Below, piece by piece: positions 1 to 5,549 of a DNA stretch of 6,009 nt. Each line of letters starts with the position of its first letter. The stretch's first letter is position 1. The translations under genes were made by a program, and so were the position numbers. Under the pieces are notes generated by a model. It did not search any database, had not been told where the DNA came from, and worked only from the letters and a program-made list of their open reading frames with translations. This DNA is from Trueperaceae bacterium (GTDB taxonomy: Bacteria > Deinococcota > Deinococci > Deinococcales > Trueperaceae): assembly GCA_011390455.1 (NCBI GenBank), contig JAABSI010000135.1:1-6009 (forward strand). The letters run 5' to 3'.

Positions 1-446
1 GCCGTCCCGCCCCCCGACGTGCCACCACCGGCCTGCAGCCACAGCGCCTCCACGAGGACGCTACCGGCGTTGTCGCGGTAGTCCGTGTCGACCACCCACA
101 GCGTCACCTGCGGGGTCGGGGCCACGAAGGCCGGTGAGACGTACACGTGGTCGTCGCTGTAGCCGCCGTCGCACAGGGACAGGCCGTAGTCGTTCGCGAC
201 CACCGGCAGCGGATCCGGGAAGCCCTTGGCCGCGAACTCGAAGCACGCGTCGTCGAGGAGCGGGCGGCCGTTCTGCCACCAGGTGCCGAACGACATCCAG
301 CCGCTGACGCGCAACTGGTAGACGTCGCCCGGCTGCAGGCCGCCGAGCACGACACGCTCGCCGGTGGCGGGCAGCAGCGCCCAGGGCTGGGCCCACGCGA
401 GGCCAGCGAACAGCAGGACGGTGAGGGCGAGGACGCGTCGTGGCAC
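1..446 (-). CDS. Secreted LecA/PA-IL-like beta-sandwich protein (3' end beyond window)
   Basis: The frame is open from a GTG at 446-444 to the window edge (148 codons seen, C-terminus missing). The GTG is chosen because it starts a clean signal peptide (basic PRR, hydrophobic core, cleavage after AWA at residue 19) and has GGATTGGGG just upstream. The mature part resembles the Pseudomonas galactophilic lectin LecA: PGDV at 39-42, GWMSFG at 49-54 (LecA GWASYG), a DA pair at 66-67, and DTDYRDNAGS at 120-129, which lines up with the LecA calcium/galactose loop ending NNSGS. Cys68 and Cys92 could form a disulfide outside the cytoplasm. A Gly/Thr/Ser-rich stretch from residue 140 looks like a linker, so another domain may follow. 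The lectin fold is inferred from remembered family sequence; sugar binding is untested, and several calcium ligands differ (Asp for Asn107, a shorter loop). It is divergent from the acetyltransferase gene across 209 bp. Confidence 0.6.
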   Translation of the reverse strand, partial: MPRRVLALTVLLFAGLAWAQPWALLPATGERVVLGGLQPGDVYQLRVSGWMSFGTWWQNGRPLLDDACFEFAAKGFPDPLPVVANDYGLSLCDGGYSDDHVYVSPAFVAPTPQVTLWVVDTDYRDNAGSVLVEALWLQAGGGTSGGGT

Positions 447-582
447 GTGGCACCCCAATCCGCCGACGACCGACGCCACCGCGCCCGCGTTCCGCGACCC
501 GGCACGACCCGCCGCTGGACCGATCGACGCCCCACGGGTACACCCGCTTGCCGCCGACTTCCAGAGGCATTCGGCCCGGCCG

Positions 583-618
583 TTGACACCGTCCCACCGC
601 TCGCGCCGGCGGTAACCT
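583..618 (+). promoter_or_regulatory. Possible promoter elements before the GNAT-SMR unit
   Basis: A perfect TTGACA lies at 583-588, in the 209-bp divergent spacer, and a TAACCT hexamer at 613-618 is the best -10-like match downstream. The spacer is 24 bp, well beyond the usual 16-19, so these two do not form a normal sigma-70 promoter. Either the hexamer is chance, or its -10 partner is poor. Nothing else clear was seen in this spacer. Confidence 0.2.
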
Positions 619-655
619 GGTCGCAACGCGCAGCCGCGCCCCACGGGAGGTTCCC

Positions 656-1072
656 ATGCGCCCCGACATCGTCCTCCACGACCGCCTGCCGTCGATCGAC
701 GAGTACCGCGACCTGTGCACCGCGGTCGGCTGGGCGCCGGTGATGAACTTCGACGCGGCACCCGCGTCGCTGGAGCGATCGCTCCTCGGCGTCGTCGCCA
801 CGCAGGGCGGCCGCACCGTGGGCATGGGCCGGGTGGTGGGCGATGGCGCGATCTACCACTACGTCCAGGACGTCGTCGTGCACCCGGACCGGCAGAAGCG
901 CGGGATCGGCGACGCGATCGTCGGCCGGCTCGTGGCACGGATCCATGCGCAGGCTCCGGAGCGCGCCTTCATCGGCGTCTTCGCCGCCACGGGCACCGCC
1001 CCCTTCTACGAGCGGCATGGCTTCGTCGAGCACGAGGCGCTGTTGGGGATGTTCCAGGTGGTGCGACCGTGA
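656..1072 (+). CDS. GNAT family N-acetyltransferase
   Basis: 138-residue single-domain GNAT, the normal length for the family, predicted to transfer an acetyl group from acetyl-CoA to an amine; the substrate is not deducible. Motif A is plain: a beta-4 strand VQDVVVHPD (70-78) followed by the pyrophosphate-binding loop QKRGIGDA (80-87). Motif B is FYERHGF (117-123), with the usual Tyr118 in the position of the general acid. The N-terminus with the GMGRVVGDG strand (56-64) matches cytoplasmic GNATs annotated only as generic acetyltransferases. The ATG at 656 is supported by GGGAGG at 645-650, five bases before it. The stop overlaps the start of the SMR gene (GTGA), so the two are translationally coupled. 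A role in modifying an amine related to the transporter's substrate is possible but unsupported. Confidence 0.93.
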   Translation: MRPDIVLHDRLPSIDEYRDLCTAVGWAPVMNFDAAPASLERSLLGVVATQGGRTVGMGRVVGDGAIYHYVQDVVVHPDRQKRGIGDAIVGRLVARIHAQAPERAFIGVFAATGTAPFYERHGFVEHEALLGMFQVVRP

Positions 1073-1401
1073 CCCACGCCGCCGCCTGGCTGGTGCTCGT
1101 CGTCGCGGGACTGTTCGAGACGGCCTGGGCGATCGGGCTGAAGTACGCCGATGGCTTCACGCGCCCATGGCCCAGCGCGTTCACCATCGCGGCCCTGGCC
1201 GTCAGCATGGTGCTGCTGGCGCTCGCCGTGCGCGTGCTGCCGATCGGCACCGCCTACGCCGTGTGGGTCGGCATCGGCGCCCTGGGCGCCGCGGCGTTGG
1301 GGGTCGTGCTGTTCCAGGAGCCGCTGACGCCGGCTCGGGCGGGCTTCCTGCTGCTGTTGCTCGTCTCGATCGTCGGCCTGCGGCTCACGAGCCGGTCCTG
1401 A
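1069..1401 (+). CDS. sugE: SMR-family efflux protein, Gdx/SugE (guanidinium exporter) subtype
   Basis: 110-residue four-helix small multidrug resistance protein, translated from a GTG whose bases overlap the acetyltransferase stop (GTGA, 1069-1072). It has no separate strong ribosome site, as expected for coupled translation. The central proton/substrate carboxylate is Glu17 in AGLFETAW. Residues that line the binding site in characterised Gdx proteins (Glu13, Trp16, Ser42, Tyr59, Trp62 in Gdx-Clo) all have counterparts at a constant offset of four: Glu17, Trp20, Ser46, Tyr63, Trp66. The GLKYADGFTR segment (23-32) is also of the SugE rather than the EmrE type. Family knowledge: Gdx proteins are dual-topology homodimers exchanging guanidinium for protons at the inner membrane. 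A single gene copy here fits a homodimer. No guanidine riboswitch is recognisable upstream. Substrate assignment rests on motifs alone. Confidence 0.93.
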   Translation: MTHAAAWLVLVVAGLFETAWAIGLKYADGFTRPWPSAFTIAALAVSMVLLALAVRVLPIGTAYAVWVGIGALGAAALGVVLFQEPLTPARAGFLLLLLVSIVGLRLTSRS

Positions 1402-1461
1402 CGGCCGAGAACGCCCGACCCGACGATCGTTCCCGTGTCCCCCGGTGGCAGCCGGTCGTGG

Positions 1462-1680
1462 TCACCCCAAACCGAAGCAGTCGGACATCACGCCGAAGAT
1501 GCCGAGGAGCAGCACCAGGAAGCCCACGGACGTGAGGATGACGCCGACGATCATGCTCTCCGTGCGACGCGGCGTGGCGACCTCGGGGCGCTCCCGACCG
1601 TGACCGGAGAAGAACCGAAAGATCAGCAAGGCGCCGCCGGCGGTCATCAGGACACCGAGCAGCAAGGGAATCCAGCACAT
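1462..1680 (-). CDS. Small two-helix membrane protein, downstream paralogue
   Basis: 72-residue protein of no recognised family. It has a hydrophobic helix at about residues 4-24, a polar loop with SGHGRERPEV at 25-34 and an RRTES motif at 38-42, and a second hydrophobic helix at about 43-65, ending in Gly-rich FGLG. Both ends probably lie on the same side of the membrane. A longer in-frame start exists at 1719, but the ATG at 1680 is preferred: it has AGAGGAGG five bases upstream, and the protein then begins MCWIPL, exactly as its neighbour does. Identity to that neighbour (1744-1962) is 50/72 without gaps. Cys2 is conserved between both copies and cannot be a lipobox cysteine because no signal sequence precedes it. 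It is the second gene of the pair in transcription order and converges on the SMR gene with 60 bp between. Function unknown. Confidence 0.8.
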   Translation of the reverse strand: MCWIPLLLGVLMTAGGALLIFRFFSGHGRERPEVATPRRTESMIVGVILTSVGFLVLLLGIFGVMSDCFGLG

Positions 1681-1695
1681 GAGGCCTCCTCTCGT

Positions 1696-1714
1696 GCCCG
1701 CGTGGGTCGCGGGC
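1696..1714 (-). other. Intergenic GC hairpin before the second small-protein gene
   Basis: A perfect 7-bp inverted repeat (GCCCGCG / CGCGGGC) with a 5-base loop lies inside the 63-bp gap between the paralogues, ending about six bases before the Shine-Dalgarno stretch of the downstream copy. It lacks a following T-run, so it is not a standard intrinsic terminator. It could influence mRNA processing or relative translation of the two genes. Confidence 0.4.
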
Positions 1715-1743
1715 GCCAAGACGGGGGAGGACCCTGGTCGGCG

Positions 1744-1962
1744 TCAGCCGATCCCGAGACCTTGGCAGATCACGCCCGTGATGCCGAGGACGAGCATGAG
1801 GAAGCCGACCGAGGCGAGCAGCGCGCCGACGATCATGCTCTCCGTGCGACCCATCGTGGCGACCTCGGGTCGGGCGCTACCGTGGCCGACGAAGAACCGC
1901 ACGATCAGGAAGGCGCCGCCACCGATCATCAACACGCCCAGCGTCAACGGGATCCAACACAT
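1744..1962 (-). CDS. Small two-helix membrane protein, upstream paralogue
   Basis: 72 residues, same length and layout as the copy at 1462-1680: helix at about 4-24, polar loop VGHGSARPEV (25-34) and GRTES (38-42), second helix at about 43-66, GLGIG tail. Longer in-frame starts exist (for example ATG 1974, overlapping the ribosome site, and 2058), but they add a basic, proline-rich stretch absent from the paralogue. ATG 1962 sits six bases after GGAGG, and both copies share the context GAGG(G)CCTC-ATG. Conserved positions include the CWIP start, the GHG and RPEVAT loop motifs, RTESMIVG and SVGFL. Divergence is greatest after residue 61. The pair may be co-transcribed, upstream copy first. It resembles many uncharacterised small bacterial double-spanning proteins, and I cannot name a Pfam family with confidence. 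Confidence 0.8.
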   Translation of the reverse strand: MCWIPLTLGVLMIGGGAFLIVRFFVGHGSARPEVATMGRTESMIVGALLASVGFLMLVLGITGVICQGLGIG

Positions 1963-2189
1963 GAGGCCCTCCATTCGGGTCCGCGGGCTCCGCGGGCCCC
2001 GCGACGGGGCGAAGGGCCGACGTGCGTGGCCGGGTTGCGACCGATCGCTGCGCCTCACGCGCGCGTCCGGCTGACCTCCGCGGCCGTCGCCTCAGTGTAG
2101 ACCCGATCGGCGCCCGACCGCTGCTACCATGGCCGAAACGATCGTGCTGGCCCATAAGGTCGAAACCCGAAGCACCGAGGAGGAACCCG
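1963..2189. promoter_or_regulatory. Divergent spacer between small-protein pair and vWA gene
   Basis: This 227-bp spacer must hold the start signals for both the minus-strand pair and the plus-strand vWA gene. At 1977-1999 an imperfect 10-bp hairpin (GGG-x-CCGCGG, 3-base loop, one mismatch) precedes the Shine-Dalgarno of the small-protein gene. On the plus side GAGGAGG at 2177-2183 serves the vWA start. No convincing -35/-10 pair was found for either strand; CTGACC near 2071 and TGTAGA near 2096 are only weak matches. Confidence 0.4.
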
Positions 2190-4448
2190 ATGCTGAGAAC
2201 GCTGCGCTCCGCCGCCATCATCGCGACGCTGCTGCTCGTCCCCGCAGGCGCCATCGCCTGGGCGCAAGGGGGGCCGACCCACGTCCTTCTCGTCCTGGAC
2301 GCCTCGGGCTCGATGTTCAACAGGCTCGCCGACGGCCAGTACCGCATCACGGCCGCCAAAGACGCCGTTTCCGGCTTCGTGAGCCGCCTCCCCGCGGCGC
2401 CCGACCTCCACGTCGGCCTGCGCGTCTACGGCGCGCGGGTGGCGGCGCGCGACGAGGGTGCCTGCGAGGACAGCGAGCTCGTCGTGCCGGCCGACGGTTT
2501 CGACCGCGATCGGCTGCTGGGCGCCGTCCGCGGGACCCAGGCAAAGGGCGCGACGCCGATCGCGTACTCCCTCGAGCTGGCCCTCGACGACCTCCGAGAC
2601 GCCGACGGGCGCGCCATCGTCGTCCTCGTCACGGACGGCATCGAGTCGTGCGGCGGCGACGTGCGGGCCGCGGTCGAGGACCTCACCGCCGCCGGCCTCG
2701 AGGTCGATCTGCGCATCATCGGCTTCGACCTCGACGACCTCGCCATCCGCAGCTTCGAGGGGCTGGGCACGTTCGAGAACGCCCGCAGCGTCGAGGAGTT
2801 GGCCGCGGCGCTGGGCCGCGCCGTCGACGTCATGCCGGTCGCCGCCGATCTTCCCGTGACGGTCACGCTGACGCGACGCGGCGAACCCGTGACCGACGGC
2901 GCCACCGTCGAGTTCGTCGATCCCGTGTCCGGGGCATCCAAGCGCTTCGCGGCGGGAAGCGACGGCGAGTTCGTCGCCGATCTGGCGCCCGGCAGCTACC
3001 GCGCGGAGCTCGCGGACGCGTTCGCGACCTCCGCCCTGGTCGTGTCCGGACTCGTCGTCGCGCCCGAGGCGGACAACGCGTTCGCGTTCGAGCTCGAACC
3101 GGAGGCCGAGGTGACCATCGAGGTCGAGCCGACCGACCCGGTGGCGGGTTCGACGGTGACCGCGCGCTTCGACGGCGCCCCTTCCGGAGAGCGCAGCGGC
3201 TGGCTCGCCGTCGCCCCGGCGGACGCGGGCGACGAGGTCTACCTCGAATGGAGCTACGCGTCCGGATCCGCTGGCAGCGTCGACCTGCGCGTCCCGGACG
3301 AGCCCGGAACGCTCGAGGTCCGTTACCACCTCGCCCTCCCCGAGGGCGGGACCCGGGTGATCGGACGCAGCCCCACCTTCGCGTCGCGTGCCGCCACCGC
3401 GACCCTCGACGGACCCGACGAGGTCCCCGCGGGCAGCGGGTTCAACGTGGAGTGGACCGGCCCCGACAACGACCGCGACTACCTCACCATCGTCGAGGTC
3501 GACGCCCGCGAGGGCGCGTACACCAGCTACCAGTACACCCGCGACGGCAGCCCGGCCACCCTCACGGCCCCCATCGAACCGGGCGCCTACGAGATCCGCT
3601 ACGTCACCGGCCGCAGCGACGCCACGCTCGCCAGCACGCCCATCACGGTCACCGCCGTCACGGCCAGCCTCGGCGCGCCCGAGAGCGTCGGCGCCGGCGG
3701 CCAGTTCGCCGTCGAGTGGATTGGGCCCGACAACGACCGCGACTACCTCACGATCGTCCCAGAGGACGCCCGCGAGGGAAGCTACGACAGCTACCAGTAC
3801 ACGCGCGACGGCAGCCCCGTCACCCTCACCGCCCCCGACGAACCCGGCGCGTACGAGGTGCGGTACGTGACCGGCCAAGGCGACCGGACCCTCGCGAGCG
3901 CGCCCATCACCGTCATCGCCGTCGGCGCCACCGTGACGGTCGCCCCCGAGATCCCCGCGGGCAGCGAGTTCAGCGTGGCGTGGACCGGCCCCGACAACGA
4001 CCGCGACTACCTCACCATCGTCGAGGCAGGCGCCCGCGAGGGCGCGTACACCAGCTACCAGTACACCCGCGACGGCAGCCCCGCCACGCTCTCGGCGCCC
4101 GCCGAGCCGGGCGCCTACGAGGTCCGCTACGTCACCGGCCGGGAAGAGAACACGCTCGCGAGCGTGCCCGTCACCGTCACCGCGGTCAGCGCCAGCCTCG
4201 CCGCGCCCGCGAGCGTCGACGCCGGCGAACGCTTCGAGGTCACCTGGGAGGGACCCGACAACCCGCGGGACTACGTCACCATCGTCGAGGCGGGCGCCCG
4301 CGAGGGCGCCTACCGGAGCTACCAGTACACGCGCGACGGCAGCCCGGCCGCCCTCACCGCCCCGGACGAACCGGGCGCGTACGAGGTCCGCTACGTGACC
4401 GGCGTGGGCGACCGGACGCTGGCGAGCGTGCCGATCAGCGTGCGGTAG
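2190..4448 (+). CDS. Exported von Willebrand factor A protein with C-terminal tandem repeats
   Basis: 752 residues. The frame opens earlier (2022), but ATG 2190 is preferred: GAGGAGG lies six bases upstream and it begins a typical signal peptide (MLRTLRSAA, hydrophobic core, cleavage after AWA at 25). The vWA domain spans about 30-215 with a complete MIDAS site: DASGS at 37-41, Thr122, and Asp149 in VTDG. Cys92 and Cys154 (ESCGGD) may pair. A beta-rich segment follows (about 222-305, carboxypeptidase-regulatory-like). Next come a degenerate repeat (about 308-402) and four 88-residue repeats (403-752), each carrying GPDN-RDYxTIV, SYQYTRDGSP, EPGAYE-RYVTG and TLAS. Similar repeat-bearing vWA proteins occur in alphaproteobacteria, as I recall, usually labelled only as vWA proteins. 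It is probably periplasmic or surface-attached through divalent-metal-dependent binding; no anchor or sorting signal is visible at the C-terminus, which ends within the last repeat. Partner unknown. Confidence 0.92.
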   Translation: MLRTLRSAAIIATLLLVPAGAIAWAQGGPTHVLLVLDASGSMFNRLADGQYRITAAKDAVSGFVSRLPAAPDLHVGLRVYGARVAARDEGACEDSELVVPADGFDRDRLLGAVRGTQAKGATPIAYSLELALDDLRDADGRAIVVLVTDGIESCGGDVRAAVEDLTAAGLEVDLRIIGFDLDDLAIRSFEGLGTFENARSVEELAAALGRAVDVMPVAADLPVTVTLTRRGEPVTDGATVEFVDPVSGASKRFAAGSDGEFVADLAPGSYRAELADAFATSALVVSGLVVAPEADNAFAFELEPEAEVTIEVEPTDPVAGSTVTARFDGAPSGERSGWLAVAPADAGDEVYLEWSYASGSAGSVDLRVPDEPGTLEVRYHLALPEGGTRVIGRSPTFASRAATATLDGPDEVPAGSGFNVEWTGPDNDRDYLTIVEVDAREGAYTSYQYTRDGSPATLTAPIEPGAYEIRYVTGRSDATLASTPITVTAVTASLGAPESVGAGGQFAVEWIGPDNDRDYLTIVPEDAREGSYDSYQYTRDGSPVTLTAPDEPGAYEVRYVTGQGDRTLASAPITVIAVGATVTVAPEIPAGSEFSVAWTGPDNDRDYLTIVEAGAREGAYTSYQYTRDGSPATLSAPAEPGAYEVRYVTGREENTLASVPVTVTAVSASLAAPASVDAGERFEVTWEGPDNPRDYVTIVEAGAREGAYRSYQYTRDGSPAALTAPDEPGAYEVRYVTGVGDRTLASVPISVR
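3111..3395 (+). repeat. Degenerate first copy of the vWA-protein repeat
   Basis: Residues 308-402 follow the same plan as the four clear repeats but with little identity. PVAGSTVTARF stands for the PAGSxFxVxW strand, GWLAVAPADAGD for DYLTIVxxxARE, YLEWSYASG for SYQYTRDG, VPDEPGTLEVRYHL for APDEPGAYEVRYVT, and IGRSPTF for the closing strand. It appears to be an older member of the array. Confidence 0.65.
3396..4445 (+). repeat. Four in-frame 264-bp tandem repeats (88 aa each)
   Basis: Units start at 3396, 3660, 3924 and 4188, with the last two residues shorter because the protein ends there. Hand-counted protein identities: units 1/3, 68 of 88; 1/2, 66 of 88; 2/4, 64 of 86; 1/4, 60 of 86; 3/4, 58 of 86; 2/3, 58 of 88. 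At DNA level units 1 and 3 share exact runs of 47 bp (3452-3498 with 3980-4026) and 51 bp (3503-3553 with 4031-4081), exactly 528 bp apart. Each unit is probably one Ig-like beta domain. Confidence 0.93.
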
Positions 4449-4479
4449 GGGTCACCGGGAGCGCGACGAAACGACGGCT

Positions 4480-5370
4480 TCAGTCGGTGACCGTCTGCTC
4501 CAGGGTGACCGGTCCCGGCGACGTCGTCTCGCCGACCACGACCTCGACGTCCTCGACGGAGGCACTCTGGTAACCATCGAGGCTGAAGGACAGGTCGTAC
4601 GGGCCCGCGAGCAGGGCGATGAACGCGAAGTATCCGTCGCCGTCGGAACTCGTCGCGACGACGAGGTTGCCTTCGTTGCGCTCGGCCTCGGTCAACCCGG
4701 CCGGGTAGACCTCGACGCTCACACCCTCGAGCCCGATCTGCTCAACGTCCTGGACCCGTCCCTCGAAGGCGCCGGCCTCGGAGATCACCCGCAGCGCCGT
4801 CGGCTTCAGCAGGTAGTTGCCGCTGCCGGGCGGGGTCTCGACGATCGCGCGCTCGACGTCGAAGTCGACGATGAGCGTCTGGTTCGCGCCGTCGGCCAGG
4901 ATCAGCGGCGGCTGGACGTTCACCTTGATCCCCGTCTGGGCACCGCTGGGGACGAAGACGTCGAACACCTCGCAAGAGTCCGGATCCACGTCGTCGCAGA
5001 ACGACAGCGTCGCCCTCTCGACGATGAAGCGCACCTGGTCGTAGGTGCCGGGCGGCACGTCTACGGCCTGACCCAGTTCCGCGGTGGTGCCGTCGGTCAG
5101 CGAGAGAACGTCGTACGTGACGGGGTCACCGTCGTACACGGTGATGACGCCGCCACCCGTCTCTTCCGCGGGGACCAGGTCGACGCGCCCGAACGTCACG
5201 TGCAGCGCGTCTGGGGTGGGGCCCTCGGGCTGGGCGGCGACCGAGACCGACGGCGCGGCGCTGCCCGTGAGCAACACCGTCACCCGATTCGTGCCCGCCG
5301 CGCCGTCGTTGAGCCCGGCGCAGCCGCCGACCAGCAGGGCCACCAAAGAAAGAAGTGCGAAGATCCGCAT
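4480..5370 (-). CDS. Lipoprotein with DUF4382 and carboxypeptidase-regulatory-like domains
   Basis: 296 residues. The start is tightly fixed: an in-frame TGA lies at 5379-5377, leaving ATG 5370 (or CTG 5373), with AAGGAG at 5387-5382, an 11-base spacing that is slightly long. The N-terminus is a lipoprotein signal with LLVGG-Cys17, so the mature protein is lipidated. Asn at +5 and Asp at +6 follow the Cys; the +2 residue is Ala, which in Gram-negative cells would favour the outer membrane. DUF4382 occupies about 30-190, shown by TYDVLSLTDGTTAELG (85-100), PPGTYDQVRF (106-115), VPSGAQTGIKV (140-150), the DFDVERAIV strand (169-177) and LLKPTALRVI (177-186). Residues about 200-290 form a carboxypeptidase-regulatory-like beta sandwich (GVSVEVYPAG, SSDGDGYFAF, GPYDLSFSLDGY). 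Cys125 and Cys133 may pair. Function of DUF4382 is unknown; both domains suggest binding at the cell surface. It converges on the vWA gene, 31 bp apart. Confidence 0.92.
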   Translation of the reverse strand: MRIFALLSLVALLVGGCAGLNDGAAGTNRVTVLLTGSAAPSVSVAAQPEGPTPDALHVTFGRVDLVPAEETGGGVITVYDGDPVTYDVLSLTDGTTAELGQAVDVPPGTYDQVRFIVERATLSFCDDVDPDSCEVFDVFVPSGAQTGIKVNVQPPLILADGANQTLIVDFDVERAIVETPPGSGNYLLKPTALRVISEAGAFEGRVQDVEQIGLEGVSVEVYPAGLTEAERNEGNLVVATSSDGDGYFAFIALLAGPYDLSFSLDGYQSASVEDVEVVVGETTSPGPVTLEQTVTD

Positions 5371-5419
5371 CAGCCATCACGCTCCTTCGGGGCAGGGCAA
5401 GGACCCCGCCGATGCCGGC

Positions 5420-5450
5420 AGCGTAGCCAACGAACCTGACGCGAACCTGA
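5420..5450 (-). promoter_or_regulatory. Phased direct repeat and possible -10 upstream of the lipoprotein gene
   Basis: Read on the minus strand, TCAGGTTCG occurs twice (5450-5442 and 5439-5431), 11 bp apart, i.e. one helical turn. A TACGCT hexamer (5425-5420, TAnnnT type) follows six bases later, about 50 bp before the lipoprotein start. The normal -35 position would fall in the first repeat, where no TTGACA-like sequence exists. This arrangement resembles activator sites of OmpR/PhoB-type regulators that replace a poor -35. That reading is inference; the repeat itself is directly seen. Confidence 0.4.
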
Positions 5451-5549
5451 AGGGGGTACGCCGTCGCGGCCGAGCGAGTTCATGCCGCGTCCAGCGCGCG
5501 TCCTCACATGCCCGGACACGCAAGCTCACGCCCCGCATGCGCGATCCGG

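Larger units (their letters stand above)
1462..1962 (-). repeat. Tandem gene duplication, 282-bp period
   Basis: The two small-protein genes are head-to-tail copies whose starts are 282 bp apart. Similarity covers the ribosome-site region and all 72 codons without insertion or deletion. At 69% protein identity the duplication is not recent, yet length is perfectly kept, which argues that both copies are under selection. Confidence 0.8.

Noticed and set aside
528..647. Direct repeat CGCCCCACGGG at 528-538 and 637-647 in the divergent spacer
   Set aside because: Eleven bases of G/C-rich sequence can recur by chance here; the second copy overlaps the ribosome site of the GNAT gene and no symmetry or phasing supports an operator.
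104..1033. A 309-codon minus-strand frame covering the GNAT gene and part of the lectin-like gene
   Set aside because: It runs antisense to a GNAT with clear motifs and out of frame with the signal-peptide-bearing lectin-like protein; composition is Ser/Arg/Ala low complexity.
1402..1461. Possible terminator between the SMR gene and the small-protein pair
   Set aside because: Only short palindromes such as ACGATCGT are present, with no stable stem followed by a T-run on either strand.
1435..2100. A 221-codon plus-strand frame antisense to both small membrane proteins, with an internal repeat rich in Asp/Glu/His
   Set aside because: Its repeat is the mirror of the duplicated genes on the other strand, and it has no ribosome site. 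The minus-strand reading gives two equal-length proteins with good starts.
2022..2189. N-terminal extension of the vWA protein by 56 residues
   Set aside because: It would bury the signal peptide inside the protein, is Arg/Pro-rich, and the ATG at 2190 has a strong Shine-Dalgarno site.
2124..3878. A 584-codon open frame on the minus strand and an 814-codon frame in another plus frame, both across the vWA gene
   Set aside because: Their translations are Gly/Arg/Val- or Arg/Pro-rich low-complexity sequence, typical of shadow frames in high-GC genes, while the vWA frame has a signal peptide, a MIDAS site and repeats.
5451..5549. Small ORFs and palindromes (for example CGCATGCG) after the oxidoreductase stop
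   Set aside because: No ribosome site, no recognisable protein and no terminator-like stem with T-run; treated as plain intergenic sequence.
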